Origin: Verrucomicrobiota bacterium
Lineage (GTDB): Bacteria > Verrucomicrobiota > Verrucomicrobiia > Opitutales > Opitutaceae
Length of the DNA: 64,000 nt
Assembly (NCBI GenBank): GCA_016721945.1
Contig: JADKHC010000005.1
Span: 1-64,000 of the forward strand
Reading direction: 5' to 3'
The position numbers were made by a program, and so were the translations under genes. Positions 8,119-17,410 of this stretch are shown here, in pieces. The notes beneath the pieces were generated by a model. It saw only the letters and a list, made by a program, of their open reading frames with translations, did no database searches and was not told where the DNA came from. Every line of letters starts with the position of its first letter. The stretch's first letter is position 1.

Positions 8119-9132
8119 TCAGGCGGCGGGACGCCGGACGTGCAATGTCGATTGGCTCTTGTTGTTTTTCAAACTGCGATAAAAGGCAGAGATCGACGGG
8201 AGAAAATTGAAACAGTGAAAAATCAACGACGCGTGTTGGACCGGGCTGCCACGGTGATTGGTTATAGTTTTGTGCTGGCTCTTGGGGAAATAGGCCAGGT
8301 GGGCCGACTCGAGCACGAAACGCGTGGGCGAGTGATCGGCGATGACGGAGCTCTCTTTTTCCGCGTAGAGAATAAGCGTGGGCGCCTCGGAGAGCGGGAG
8401 CAGCGTTTGCGAAAAATAGGATGACGGCGACTCCAGGACTTTGAGCGCTTGCACCCGTTCGCAGGCACCGACAGGGCCAATCGTGCGAATGGTATTCATC
8501 ACGGCGCCGCGCAACTGATGCAGTTCCTCGCGCGTCATCAACACGCGCAGCGATTCCTTATTCTGCGCGCCGGACTCGAACATCTTGGTGAAGATCGCAC
8601 GCGATTTGTCTACGGTGGCGTGATCGGGAAGTTTGTGCGGATCGACGTAGGGCTTGATCGCGCGACCAAGCAGAGTTGTCGGCTTGGCCTCGCCGGGCGC
8701 GAGCAGATCCTCCACACACGCGACCGGGCTGATCAGGATGAGGCCGCGTAGATCGATGCGACGGCCCACGCGCCGGGCGCGCTTGAGCCATTCCATCACA
8801 AGACCGCAACCAAAGCTTACCGCGAAAACCACCGGTCGCTGGCCGTGTGCCTCGGCCAGTTCCTCAACCAAATCGTCGAGCTGCGCGAGGAGCAAATCGA
8901 TGGAAAAACCGTGTTGCGGATAATTGAGATAATAGATGCTGCCGTGTTTCAGCAGGAAGCCACGCATGAGGTAAACTTGTTCGGTTGCATCGGGAATGAA
9001 GCCACCCAGCACGATCGTCGGCACCGGCCCCTTGCGCTGTTCATGCAGAATGTTAGCGGCCTGATGCACGCCTGCGCCACACCGAACCAACACCTCTTCC
9101 TGACGCGTGCGGATGGTTGGCGTAAATGACAA
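8119..9132 (-). CDS. Alpha/beta-hydrolase-fold protein
   Basis: The 337-residue product has alpha/beta hydrolase features: an early strand and loop (PTIVLGGFIPD, which could hold the oxyanion loop), a nucleophile elbow in VVFAVSFGCGLVMEW with serine at about residue 98, and a late histidine in the SQHKTITNHRGSPVQHASLI segment. The elbow departs from the strict GxSxG pattern (VSFGCG), so catalytic activity is not certain. The first codon is TTG, with no ATG nearby in frame, so the N-terminus is uncertain. It is followed after 8 bp by the GH3-type gene. A hydrolase paired with an acyl-conjugating enzyme could release or remake an acyl conjugate, but this is inference. Confidence 0.65.
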   Translation of the reverse strand: MSFTPTIRTRQEEVLVRCGAGVHQAANILHEQRKGPVPTIVLGGFIPDATEQVYLMRGFLLKHGSIYYLNYPQHGFSIDLLLAQLDDLVEELAEAHGQRPVVFAVSFGCGLVMEWLKRARRVGRRIDLRGLILISPVACVEDLLAPGEAKPTTLLGRAIKPYVDPHKLPDHATVDKSRAIFTKMFESGAQNKESLRVLMTREELHQLRGAVMNTIRTIGPVGACERVQALKVLESPSSYFSQTLLPLSEAPTLILYAEKESSVIADHSPTRFVLESAHLAYFPKSQHKTITNHRGSPVQHASLIFHCFNFLPSISAFYRSLKNNKSQSTLHVRRPAA

Positions 9133-9225
9133 CGGCGCGGCGGGCGCAATTTATAACCCGTGGTACGAATCAGTGTGCGGATCGGCTGCGTCGGCGAGAT
9201 CCGGCTGAAGGAAGTGAAGAAAGAT

Positions 9226-10227
9226 ATGGCGGGTGCAAAGCTGAGCGCAGGCATAGGCGTGAGTTGGTTTTTTCCAATCACGGTGGTGTTAGCCCGTAGC
9301 GCGAAGCCAAAGACGCGCCGTAACCTGAATTTCACCCGCCAGAAACACTCCCGTCACCTGCGGACCGAAATTAACCGTTTGCGCCGCCAATCATCCCTGC
9401 CCCAGAGTGAGCGCGTGGGTCTACCTGCCAAAATTTTCGACGATGAGACGATGATTGCTTTCGACAAGCCTAGCGGCATGTTGGTCGCACCAGACCGTTG
9501 GGACAAAAAACGTGAGAATCTCATGGGCCTGGTTCACGACAAGATGGGCCATCACGTGGCCAACGTGCATCGCCTCGATGCCGATACGAGCGGCGTGTTT
9601 CTCTGCTCGAAAAATAAAATCGCGCTGGATTTCCTAAGCGGACAATTCCAAAGCAAAACCGTGCAAAAACGCTACCTCGCGCTGGTCGCATTACTGCCGC
9701 CCGAACGCGCGATGAAACTCGCCACGCCCGTCGTGATTCGCGAACCCGACGGCAGCCTGCCGGAGCATTTCACGGTCGATCTCGCGCTCGGCGAAGATGA
9801 GCACCAACTCGGCCGCATGCGGGTGTTTCGCAAACGCGGCGGCAAGGCCAGCGTGACAGAATTTCGCGTGTTAGAGCGGTTTAGTGGTTTCGCCTTGATG
9901 GAGTGCCGTCCACTCACTGGCCGCACGCACCAGATTCGCATTCACCTGGCGGCCGTCGGCGCGCCCGTGCTCAACGACCCCTTCTACGGCGACCCCGATG
10001 TGAAGTTACTGCTCTCGGGTTTGAAACGACGCTACAAAGGCCGCGACGACGAGAAACCACTCATTGCCCGCCTCGCGCTCCACGCGAGCGACCTCACGGT
10101 GAAGCATCCGACAACCCGCGAGCCCGTCACGATTCACGCAGAGCTGCCCAACGAATTCGAAGTCGCGCTAAAGTATTTGCGCAAATTCACCACGCCGCTT
10201 CGGCGCGGAGCCGGGCCGGCCGCGTAG
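9226..10227 (+). CDS. RluA-family RNA pseudouridine synthase
   Basis: The conserved domain starts at FDDETMIAFDKPSGMLVAP and contains the catalytic RluA motif VHRLDADTSGV, in which the aspartate after RL attacks the uridine, followed by the KRYLAL and GRTHQIRIHLA motifs. These enzymes convert uridine to pseudouridine in rRNA or tRNA. No N-terminal S4 domain is evident; about 65 basic residues precede the core. The frame is open from 9160, but I prefer the ATG at 9226, which has a purine-rich GGAAG upstream; starts further in are possible. The gene is divergent from the hydrolase/GH3 pair. The target RNA cannot be told from sequence. Confidence 0.8.
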   Translation: MAGAKLSAGIGVSWFFPITVVLARSAKPKTRRNLNFTRQKHSRHLRTEINRLRRQSSLPQSERVGLPAKIFDDETMIAFDKPSGMLVAPDRWDKKRENLMGLVHDKMGHHVANVHRLDADTSGVFLCSKNKIALDFLSGQFQSKTVQKRYLALVALLPPERAMKLATPVVIREPDGSLPEHFTVDLALGEDEHQLGRMRVFRKRGGKASVTEFRVLERFSGFALMECRPLTGRTHQIRIHLAAVGAPVLNDPFYGDPDVKLLLSGLKRRYKGRDDEKPLIARLALHASDLTVKHPTTREPVTIHAELPNEFEVALKYLRKFTTPLRRGAGPAA

Positions 10228-10676
10228 CGCGATGCCAGCACTCTACCCGCCGGAGTTGAGTCCGCAGATTTAGCAGAGGCGCGCAGATTACCGAACCAGA
10301 CTACAGAGTCTCACGGCTCTCAGGAGATAATTTATTGAATCTGTGTGAATCTGCGCCATCTGCGGATCAATCCGACGTATTTGGGCTGGATACGAATTCG
10401 GCGGTCGTACGCGATGGATCTGGTTTCTTCGACGACTCCGGCGCGGCGGCGGATAGAAAAGAGGAGGAGAATCAGCCATGTTCATGCGCTAGCGCATTTC
10501 CAGTTAAACTGTAGCCGTTTCAAAGCTGAAGATGGTTTTCAATATGGAACTCAGGAAAACTGGAACGAACCGGCTGTGTGTAGGTCTCGTTTCTGTTTCG
10601 GAACGAAACCGACGTGAGCGTTTCGAATATAGCTTGTGCTGGCTATTGAAGTGATGCACTTGAGCCAGTTCAGAAT
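10228..10676. repeat. Intergenic region with dispersed repeats, including repeat C
   Basis: No gene is seen here. About 10260-10380 is an imperfect inverted repeat built from GCAGATT/AATCTG-type words. About 10496-10583 is a copy of repeat C, which includes CAATATGGAACTCAGGAAAA and also occurs near 11404-11478 and, inverted, near 30010-30090 and 47740-47820. Confidence 0.55.
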
Positions 10677-11243
10677 ATGAAATTGCCGCTTTCGGTCCAT
10701 CGATGGCTTCACCGCGCAAACTTCTCGCGAAACAAAATGCGTGGAGGCTTTCTCCATTCACGTCTCGGCGATCGGCTGCTCGACAAGGAGCTGTGGCGAG
10801 CGTCACCTAGGTCGTTGGCTCGGGCTTGGTTGATCGGGTTCCCCATAACATCGATTCCCTGGCTGCCTTTTCAATCGGTGATCGCCGGTGTGCTCGGCTT
10901 CACCTTCAGGGCAAATCTTCTGCTCTGCATCGGTCTCCAGTATTTATCCAATCCGCTGACTGCTGTCGTTCACCTACCGCCCTGTTATTTTGTTGGTAAG
11001 ATGCTGATGGGCAGCAGTCTTGCGCAAACATGGAACGAAATGATGACGCGTGATTGGAGCAGCGTGTTTCAACATCCCTCGAAACTCGCGCATGACCTGG
11101 TGCCGCTTTACATCGGCGCGGTCACACTCGGGGCGGCCATTGGAATTATCGGTTATTTCGTGATTTTCGCCTGGGGAATTCGCCATCACCGCCGGAAGGT
11201 ACGTTCATTGAAGCCAAAACAGGTGTCGGCGAACGAAATCTGA
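10677..11243 (+). CDS. DUF2062 membrane protein
   Basis: The 188-residue protein has the DUF2062 layout: a short basic N-terminus, the segment ARAWLIGFPITSIPWLPFQS, hydrophobic helices around residues 65-90 (GVLGFTFRANLLLCIGLQYL), the conserved SNPLT motif followed by a further membrane stretch, and a last helix near residue 155 before a basic tail. DUF2062 proteins are small inner-membrane proteins, sometimes attached to glycosyltransferases; their role is not established. Flanking spacers carry dispersed repeats, so it is probably a single-gene transcript. Confidence 0.75.
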   Translation: MKLPLSVHRWLHRANFSRNKMRGGFLHSRLGDRLLDKELWRASPRSLARAWLIGFPITSIPWLPFQSVIAGVLGFTFRANLLLCIGLQYLSNPLTAVVHLPPCYFVGKMLMGSSLAQTWNEMMTRDWSSVFQHPSKLAHDLVPLYIGAVTLGAAIGIIGYFVIFAWGIRHHRRKVRSLKPKQVSANEI

Positions 11244-11565
11244 AAAACCTGGGGCGTCGAACCACGCCGATATCACGTTGTCGTGAGTTACGTGATGCCG
11301 CCTGCGCCTGCGCGGCGGCTAATAACGATGAGTTAGGTCGGCGCGTGTCTCTAACGGGCTGGTTTGGGAGGGCTTGTCGCATCGCTACGGCTAAGTGCTT
11401 TTTCAAATAAAGCGCCCAGCTGTTGAGCTGGAGATGATGTTGAATTTGGAACTCAGGAACACTGGAACGAACCTGTTTTGCACAGCAGAGGCGCGATCTT
11501 GTTGCGCCCCAGCACGAGGCTTTCGGGCAGGGCGCGCCGAGCGGTCACGCTCTACCCAAGAGCGT
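11244..11565. repeat. Intergenic repeats (B and C remnants) downstream of secA
   Basis: A truncated B repeat lies at about 11342-11372 (TCTAACGGGCTGGTTTGGGA) and a C repeat copy at about 11404-11478. No gene is seen between the convergent DUF2062 and secA genes. Confidence 0.5.
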
Positions 11566-14553
11566 TCACTTGCCGTGGCACTGTTTGTACTTTTTGCCGC
11601 TGCCGCAGGGGCAGGGATCGTTGCGGCCGACCTTCGGTGCTTCGCGTCGGATGGTGACGGTGGGCAAAACGATTTCCTCCTCAGGCGTGGTTCCGGTTGA
11701 CGACGACGTACCGCCGGAGGTGACGGTGGTCGAAACCTGCGGCGCAGCAGCGACTGGTGCGTTTTCCGGTCCTTGCGTGCGCGCGTTGCGACTGAGTAGC
11801 GCCAACATATTTTCGAAGGATTGCAGGTTGCTCGCGCTGCGGAACAAGCTCGTGCAGATCTGCAACCGCACGTTGTTCATGAGTTCTTCGAAATAATTGT
11901 AGGCTTCGTTCTTGTATTCAACAAGTGGATCTTTCTGGCCGTAGCTGCGCAGGCCGACGGACTGGCGCAGGCTTTCCATCTCGGTGAGATGCTCCTGCCA
12001 GTGATGATCGATCGCGCTGATGACGTTGTAACGTTCCAGCGAACCGAGAGCCTCGGGAATCTCGACGGACTCTTTGACGGTGTAGGATTCCTTGATGCGG
12101 GCGACGATGAGCTCGACGTGTTTTTCGAGATCGTGGCCAACGAGGTCGTCCTTCTTCAGCGTAACGGGGAAGTGGGTATTGACCCAACCGACGAAGCCTT
12201 CGAGAGCCGCAGGTGAAGCTCCGGACTTTTCGCCGAACCCAGCGCTATCGAGACGTGCGGCGATTTCTTCGCCGACTTGCTCGAAGATGATTTCTTTCGG
12301 CCGGTCGGCGTGGATGGCAGCGTTGCGGATGCCGTAGACAACTTCGCGCTGCTTGTTCAGCACGTCGTCGTACTGGAGCAGGCGTTTGCGGGCGGAGAAA
12401 TTCTGTTGCTCGACTTTTTTCTGCGCGCTTTCGATCGAGCGGTTGAGCCACGGATGCTCGAGCTCTTCGCCGTCTTTCATCGCGCCTTCCATCATGCGGG
12501 AAGCGAGATTGCCCTGAAGGAAGAGGCGCATGAGCTCGTCTTCGAGCGAAAGGAAAAACTTCGTGAGACCCGGGTCGCCCTGACGCGAGCAACGGCCGCG
12601 CAACTGGCGGTCGATGCGGCGTGACTGGTGGCGCTCGGTGCCGATCACATACAAACCGCCAAGCTCGCGGACGCCTTCGCCGAGTTTAATGTCGGTGCCG
12701 CGGCCGGCCATGTTGGTGGCGATGGTGACGGCGCCGCGGTGACCGGCGCGGGCGACGATATCGGCTTCCTGCTGGTGGTATTTCGCGTTGAGGACGGTGT
12801 GGATGACGCCAGCACGCTTGAGCATGCGCGAAAGTACTTCGGAGGATTCGACACTGACGGTGCCGACGAGCACGGGCTGGCCGCGCTTGTTGGCTTCTTC
12901 GATTTCCTTAACGACGGCGTTGAATTTATCGCGGCGGGTTTTGTAGATCGAGTCGTTCTTGTCGATGCGGATGCAGGGCTTGTTGGTCGGGATGACCTGC
13001 ACGGAGAGGCGGTAGATCTCGTTGAACTCGGTCGCCTCGGTCTCGGCTGTACCGGTCATGCCGGCCAGCTTTTCGTACATGCGGAAATAATTCTGGATCG
13101 TGATCGTGGCGTAGGTGCGGGTCTCGCGCTCGATCATGACGTTTTCTTTTGCCTCTACGGCTTGGTGTAGGCCGTCGGACCAGCGGCGGCCAGGCATGAC
13201 GCGGCCGGTGTTTTCGTCGACGATCATGACCTTGCCATCCTGCACGACGTACTCGACGTCTTTTTCGTAGAGCGAGTAAGCGCGGAGGAGCTGGCTGAGC
13301 GAGTGGATTTCTTCGGAAATCGCGGAGTAGCGTTCTTGCGAAGCAAGCTTGGTGGTTTCGCGTTGTTCGGGTGTGTAGGCGGGATCTTTTTCGAGAAGCG
13401 AAAACTCGGTGGCGAGATCGGGCAGCGTGAATGCGTCGGGGTTCGTCGGGTTGATCTTAAGGCGGCCGGGTTCGGTGAGGTCGGCCTGGTGCTGGCGCTC
13501 GTCGATGACGTAGAAGAGCTCTTCCTTGAGGCGGTAGAGTTCCTCTTTGTTGAAATCGCTGTTCATCTCCGTCTCGGTTTTATCGAGGAGCTTGCGCCAT
13601 TCGGGCGTCTCCTGGAGGCGGAGGAGCTGCTTGTTTTTCGGATGACCCATTTTCACCTGCAGCATCTTGAGGGCGGCAGTGCGCTTCTCGTCGGCCGTGG
13701 CGTTAGGTTTATCGAATAGTTCCTTCGCCTCGGTGATGAGGTGATTGCAGAGGCGCGTCTGGTCGTTGACGAGGTGATCGACGATGGGTTTGAGGCGGGT
13801 GTAAGGCTGCTCGCGTTCGATCGGAGCGGGACCGGAAATGATCAGCGGGGTACGCGCTTCGTCGACGAGGATGGAATCGATTTCGTCCACGATGCAGTAC
13901 CAGTGGTCGCGTTGGACTTGGTCTTCCTTGCGCGTGGCCATGCCATTGTCGCGGAGGTAGTCGAAGCCGAATTCGCTCGCGGTGCCGTAGGTGATGTCAC
14001 GTCCGTACATCTCGCGGCGGACATCGGAGGCCATCTGCTGTTGGATACAGCCAACGGTTAGGCCGAGGAAGCCGAAGAGGTGCCCCATCCACTCGGAGTC
14101 GCGGCGGGCAAGGTAGTCGTTGACGGTGACGAGCTGGGCGTTGCGGCCGTTGAGGGCGTTGAGATAAAGCGGGAGCGTGGCGACGAGCGTTTTGCCTTCG
14201 CCAGTGGCCATTTCGGAGATGCGGCCTTCGTGCAGCGCGATGCCACCGATGAGCTGCACGTCGAAGTGCACCATGTTCCATTCGAGCTCGTGTTCGGAGA
14301 CGATGACTTTGCGGCCAACGAGACGGCGGGCGGCGTTTTTCGCGGTAGCAAAGGCTTCAGGCAGGATCTGGTCGAGCGTTTCGCCGGCGGTCACGCGGGC
14401 GCGGAACTCGTCGGTCTTGGCGCGCAGTTCGTCGTCGGTGAGCGACTGGTAGGACAGTTCCAGCTCGTTGATGCGCGCGACGATGGGGCGGCATTTCTCT
14501 AGAAACTTCTTATAGTGGCGGCCCGAAAACCGTTTGAGCAGGAAAGAGATCAT
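11566..14553 (-). CDS. secA: Preprotein translocase ATPase SecA
   Basis: SecA drives export of unfolded preproteins through SecYEG. The 995-residue product shows Walker A in MATGEGKTLVATLPLYLNAL, the DEAD-like box VDEIDSILVDEARTPLIISG, the preprotein-binding region, the second nucleotide-binding fold with TNMAGRGTDIKLG and RRIDRQLRGRCSRQGDPG, the helical scaffold and wing, and a C-terminal zinc-binding tail NDPCPCGSGKKYKQCHG after an Ala/Thr/Ser-rich linker. Compared with the roughly 900-residue E. coli protein it has an insertion of about 100 residues between the DEAD box and the LYEKDVEYVVQDGKVMIVDE region, as many non-proteobacterial SecAs do. I chose the ATG at 14553; a TTG five codons upstream also fits the frame. 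Confidence 0.97.
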   Translation of the reverse strand: MISFLLKRFSGRHYKKFLEKCRPIVARINELELSYQSLTDDELRAKTDEFRARVTAGETLDQILPEAFATAKNAARRLVGRKVIVSEHELEWNMVHFDVQLIGGIALHEGRISEMATGEGKTLVATLPLYLNALNGRNAQLVTVNDYLARRDSEWMGHLFGFLGLTVGCIQQQMASDVRREMYGRDITYGTASEFGFDYLRDNGMATRKEDQVQRDHWYCIVDEIDSILVDEARTPLIISGPAPIEREQPYTRLKPIVDHLVNDQTRLCNHLITEAKELFDKPNATADEKRTAALKMLQVKMGHPKNKQLLRLQETPEWRKLLDKTETEMNSDFNKEELYRLKEELFYVIDERQHQADLTEPGRLKINPTNPDAFTLPDLATEFSLLEKDPAYTPEQRETTKLASQERYSAISEEIHSLSQLLRAYSLYEKDVEYVVQDGKVMIVDENTGRVMPGRRWSDGLHQAVEAKENVMIERETRTYATITIQNYFRMYEKLAGMTGTAETEATEFNEIYRLSVQVIPTNKPCIRIDKNDSIYKTRRDKFNAVVKEIEEANKRGQPVLVGTVSVESSEVLSRMLKRAGVIHTVLNAKYHQQEADIVARAGHRGAVTIATNMAGRGTDIKLGEGVRELGGLYVIGTERHQSRRIDRQLRGRCSRQGDPGLTKFFLSLEDELMRLFLQGNLASRMMEGAMKDGEELEHPWLNRSIESAQKKVEQQNFSARKRLLQYDDVLNKQREVVYGIRNAAIHADRPKEIIFEQVGEEIAARLDSAGFGEKSGASPAALEGFVGWVNTHFPVTLKKDDLVGHDLEKHVELIVARIKESYTVKESVEIPEALGSLERYNVISAIDHHWQEHLTEMESLRQSVGLRSYGQKDPLVEYKNEAYNYFEELMNNVRLQICTSLFRSASNLQSFENMLALLSRNARTQGPENAPVAAAPQVSTTVTSGGTSSSTGTTPEEEIVLPTVTIRREAPKVGRNDPCPCGSGKKYKQCHGK

Positions 14554-14722
14554 GAAAAAGAGCCCCAAGCTGTAGACAGCGTCCCCGGCTTGGCAAACGA
14601 CAAATCACGGCGGCTCGGCAACGTTTCTGAGGCAGGTTTATCGAAGCATCAGCTCGTTCAGTCGCAATCAGGCACGAGTCCTGCATTATATACTTTCATA
14701 CCAATCCCACTCTCTCCCCTCC

Positions 14723-16213
14723 ATGGTCGCCACATCCCCTTCCTCCTCCGCCGCTAAAACCGAGGCCGGTCACGGCATTTTCAAGCCCTACGAGACCAAA
14801 GCTTACTTTGACGAAATGCTGGCCTCCGACGGTAGCATACGCCCGCATTACCAGCGGTTTCTGGAACATTTTAGCGATCTAAAACCTGAGGAATTCGAGG
14901 CCAAGCGCCACGCCGTGGACATGGCGTTCCTGCGGCAGGGCATCACTTTCAACGTCTATGGCGACGCCCAGGGCACCGAGCGCGTTTTCCCGTTTGACCT
15001 CATGCCGCGCATCATTCCCTCGGCAGAATGGGAGCATCTCGAAAAGGGCCTGATCCAGCGCATCACCGCGCTGAACATGTTTCTGCACGATATTTACCAC
15101 GAGCAGCACATCCTAAAGGACGGCACGATCCCAGCCCACTATGTGTTATCGGCAAAACATTTTCGCCGAGAATTCGTGAACTTCGAGGTTCCGAAAAACA
15201 TCTACATCCACATCTGTGGCACCGACATCATCCGCGATGCGAAGGGCCAGTACCTCGTCCTTGAGGACAACGGCCGTTGCCCGTCCGGCGTCAGCTACGT
15301 GCTGGAAAACCGCCGCGCGCTAAAACGCACCTACTCGGACAACTTCGAGGCGATGGGCGTGCGTTCGGTCGAACACTATCCAACCGAGCTGCACAAACTC
15401 CTCGAATACGTCGCCCCCGCCGGCGTCTCCGAACCCAACGTCGTGCTGCTCACGCCCGGCGCCTACAACTCCGCGTATTTCGAACACACCTATCTCGCCC
15501 GCCAGATGGGCATCGAGATCGTCGAAGGCCGCGACCTGCTCGTGCGCGACCAGCGCGTCTACATGCGCACAACCAAAGGACTGCGCCAAGTCCATGTTAT
15601 CTACCGCCGCATCGACGACGATTTTCTCGACCCGACCGTCTTCCGCAAAGACTCCGCACTTGGTGTGCCCGGACTGGTTGGAGCCTACCGCGCCGGCAAC
15701 GTCTCGCTCGCCAACTCCATCGGCACCGGCGTCGCCGACGACAAGGTCATCTATTATTTCGTGCCGAAGATGATCAAATATTACCTCGGCGAAGATCCGA
15801 TCATCCCGAACGTGCCCACCTACCTCGCCAACGAGGAAGCCGACCGCAAGTACATCGTCGAGCACATCAACGAACTCGTCGTCAAAGCCGCCAACGAAGC
15901 CGGCGGCTACGGCATGCTCATGGGCCCTCATTCCACCGCCGCCGAGTGCGACGAATTCCGTAAACGCGTACTCGCCGAGCCGCGCAACTATATCGCCCAG
16001 CCCGTCGTCAGCCTCTCGCGCCACCCAACCTATTGCGACAGCCAATTCGGCGGCCGCCACATCGACCTGCGTCCCTTCATCCTCTACGGAGAAAAGCCCG
16101 TCATCATCCCCGGCGGACTCACCCGCGTGGCCCTGCGCGCTGGCTCCCTCGTGGTAAATTCCTCGCAGGGCGGCGGCAGCAAAGACTCCTGGGTTCTCCA
16201 CGGAGATAAATAA
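14723..16213 (+). CDS. Circularly permuted type 2 ATP-grasp protein
   Basis: The 496-residue protein matches the circularly permuted ATP-grasp family (former DUF404/DUF407). Recognisable stretches are VFPFDLMPRIIPSAEWEHLE near residue 95, DIYHEQHILKDGTIP, the nucleotide-binding region LVLEDNGRCPSGVSYVLENR, LLTPGAYNSAYFEHTYLARQ, and VKAANEAGGYGMLMGP. It begins an operon with an alpha-E protein and a transglutaminase-like protein. That gene order recurs in many bacteria and has been proposed to form a peptide ligation and cleavage system, but the product is unknown. The frame is intact, and the ATG at 14723 fits a spacer containing a dispersed repeat rather than an obvious Shine-Dalgarno sequence. 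Confidence 0.88.
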   Translation: MVATSPSSSAAKTEAGHGIFKPYETKAYFDEMLASDGSIRPHYQRFLEHFSDLKPEEFEAKRHAVDMAFLRQGITFNVYGDAQGTERVFPFDLMPRIIPSAEWEHLEKGLIQRITALNMFLHDIYHEQHILKDGTIPAHYVLSAKHFRREFVNFEVPKNIYIHICGTDIIRDAKGQYLVLEDNGRCPSGVSYVLENRRALKRTYSDNFEAMGVRSVEHYPTELHKLLEYVAPAGVSEPNVVLLTPGAYNSAYFEHTYLARQMGIEIVEGRDLLVRDQRVYMRTTKGLRQVHVIYRRIDDDFLDPTVFRKDSALGVPGLVGAYRAGNVSLANSIGTGVADDKVIYYFVPKMIKYYLGEDPIIPNVPTYLANEEADRKYIVEHINELVVKAANEAGGYGMLMGPHSTAAECDEFRKRVLAEPRNYIAQPVVSLSRHPTYCDSQFGGRHIDLRPFILYGEKPVIIPGGLTRVALRAGSLVVNSSQGGGSKDSWVLHGDK

Positions 16214-16337
16214 GTATTAAGTGATAAGTTTTAAGTGATAAGGGATAAGTCACCGACCATCCGCCCTTATCCCCTACAAACCACCATTTACCACTTAACC
16301 CTTACAACTTATCACTTAACCCTTATCACTTTAAAAA
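16214..16337. repeat. Inverted dispersed repeat built from TTAAGTGATAAG words
   Basis: The spacer between the ATP-grasp and alpha-E genes is filled by an imperfect palindrome: several TTAAGTGATAAG-type words on the left and their complements (CTTATCACTTAA) on the right. It would form a long hairpin within the operon mRNA. Confidence 0.6.
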
Positions 16338-17345
16338 ATGCTAAGCCGTGTCGCCAACAGTCTGTATTGGATGAGTCGCTACGTCGAACGCGCCGAAAAC
16401 ACCGCGCGCCTCGTGGACGTCAACCTCCAGCTCATGCTCGATGCCAGCAAACTCGATGACAAAGCCATCGCCGGATATTGGGCACCCATCCTGCAAAGCT
16501 CAGGGGACGACGAATTCTTCGACAAATTATACCCGAAAGTCACCGGTCGCAACGTGACCGAATTCCTCGTCTTTCAGGCCGACAATTCCAACTCGATCCT
16601 CTCCTCGATCACGCAAGCTCGCGAAAACGCCCGCACCGTCCGCGACCAGATCACGGCCGAACTCTGGGAAGAACTCAACCGCCTCTACCTCTTCCTGAAT
16701 TCTCCCAAAGCTCGCTCCATGTGGCGGCAGAGCCCGTTCGAATTTTTCCAGGAAATCAGAAGTAGTTCGCTCCTCTTGCAAGGCCTCACCGACGCCACGG
16801 TCGTGCGCAACGAAGGCTGGTCCTTCGCCCAAGCGGGTCGCTACATCGAACGCGCCGACAAAACTTCGCGCCTGCTCGACGTGCGCCACGCTTCACTCGC
16901 TCCCGGCTACACGACCACGCAGACCGATGCCCTCGGCTGGTCCGCCGTGCTGCGTTCCTGCAGTGCGTGGGACGGCTACAAAGCTCTGCACGGTGGCCAG
17001 GTCGAACCCAAGCTCGTGGCCGAATACCTTCTGCTCTCGGAAGATTTTCCGCGCTCGGTTCGCTTCTGTGTTCAACAGTTGAATACATCGCTACGCCGCA
17101 TCTCCGGAGTGGCCGAAGGCCGCTTCAGCAACGATGCCGAACGCCTCTGCGGGCGCCTGCACGCAGAACTACAGTTCAGTACCGCCGAAGAAATCCTCGC
17201 CCGAGGACTCCACGACTACATCGACGAGCTGCAGGGCAAGCTCAACGCCATCGGCGAAGCACTCTTCCAGACCTACATCCTCCAGCATTTCGCCCTGCAG
17301 CAGGAAGACGAGATCCGCCAGCAGGAGGAGCAACAGCAGCAGTGA
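16338..17345 (+). CDS. Alpha-E domain protein
   Basis: This 335-residue, almost all-helical protein opens with MLSRVANSLYWMSRYVERAE, the signature of alpha-E (DUF403) proteins, repeated in spirit near residue 165 as FAQAGRYIERADKTSRLLDV. Such proteins always sit next to the circularly permuted ATP-grasp and transglutaminase-like genes and may act as their scaffold or substrate-binding partner. The end is a glutamine/glutamate-rich tail (EDEIRQQEEQQQQ). The gene is separated from the ATP-grasp gene only by a palindromic repeat and is followed by another repeat and the transglutaminase gene. Function beyond association is unknown. Confidence 0.88.
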   Translation: MLSRVANSLYWMSRYVERAENTARLVDVNLQLMLDASKLDDKAIAGYWAPILQSSGDDEFFDKLYPKVTGRNVTEFLVFQADNSNSILSSITQARENARTVRDQITAELWEELNRLYLFLNSPKARSMWRQSPFEFFQEIRSSSLLLQGLTDATVVRNEGWSFAQAGRYIERADKTSRLLDVRHASLAPGYTTTQTDALGWSAVLRSCSAWDGYKALHGGQVEPKLVAEYLLLSEDFPRSVRFCVQQLNTSLRRISGVAEGRFSNDAERLCGRLHAELQFSTAEEILARGLHDYIDELQGKLNAIGEALFQTYILQHFALQQEDEIRQQEEQQQQ

Positions 17346-17398
17346 GTTGTAGCCGGGGTCGATGACCCCGGCCCGGCCTCAACGAGGCCGGCTACAAC
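17346..17398. repeat. GTAG-type inverted repeat pair
   Basis: Two facing hairpins, GTAGCCGGGGTCGATGACCCC and its partner ending GAGGCCGGCTAC, occupy the whole spacer between the alpha-E and transglutaminase genes. This head-to-head arrangement is the REPIN layout known for REP elements mobilised by RAYT transposases. Confidence 0.6.
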
Positions 17399-17410
17399 AA
17401 ACACCACCGC

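Noticed and set aside
12628..13170. 180-codon plus-strand open frame inside secA
   Set aside because: Antisense to the conserved SecA coding sequence, with low-complexity Gly/Asp/Val-rich translation. Several similar frames cross secA and all are shadows.
15320..16201. 293-codon minus-strand open frame
   Set aside because: Antisense to the ATP-grasp gene, which carries the family motifs. The antisense translation is Gly/Val/Asp-rich with no recognisable domain.
16214..16337. Possible CRISPR array because of recurring TTAAGTGATAAG words
   Set aside because: The words are not regularly spaced, have no unique spacers, and face complementary words, so this is an inverted dispersed repeat.
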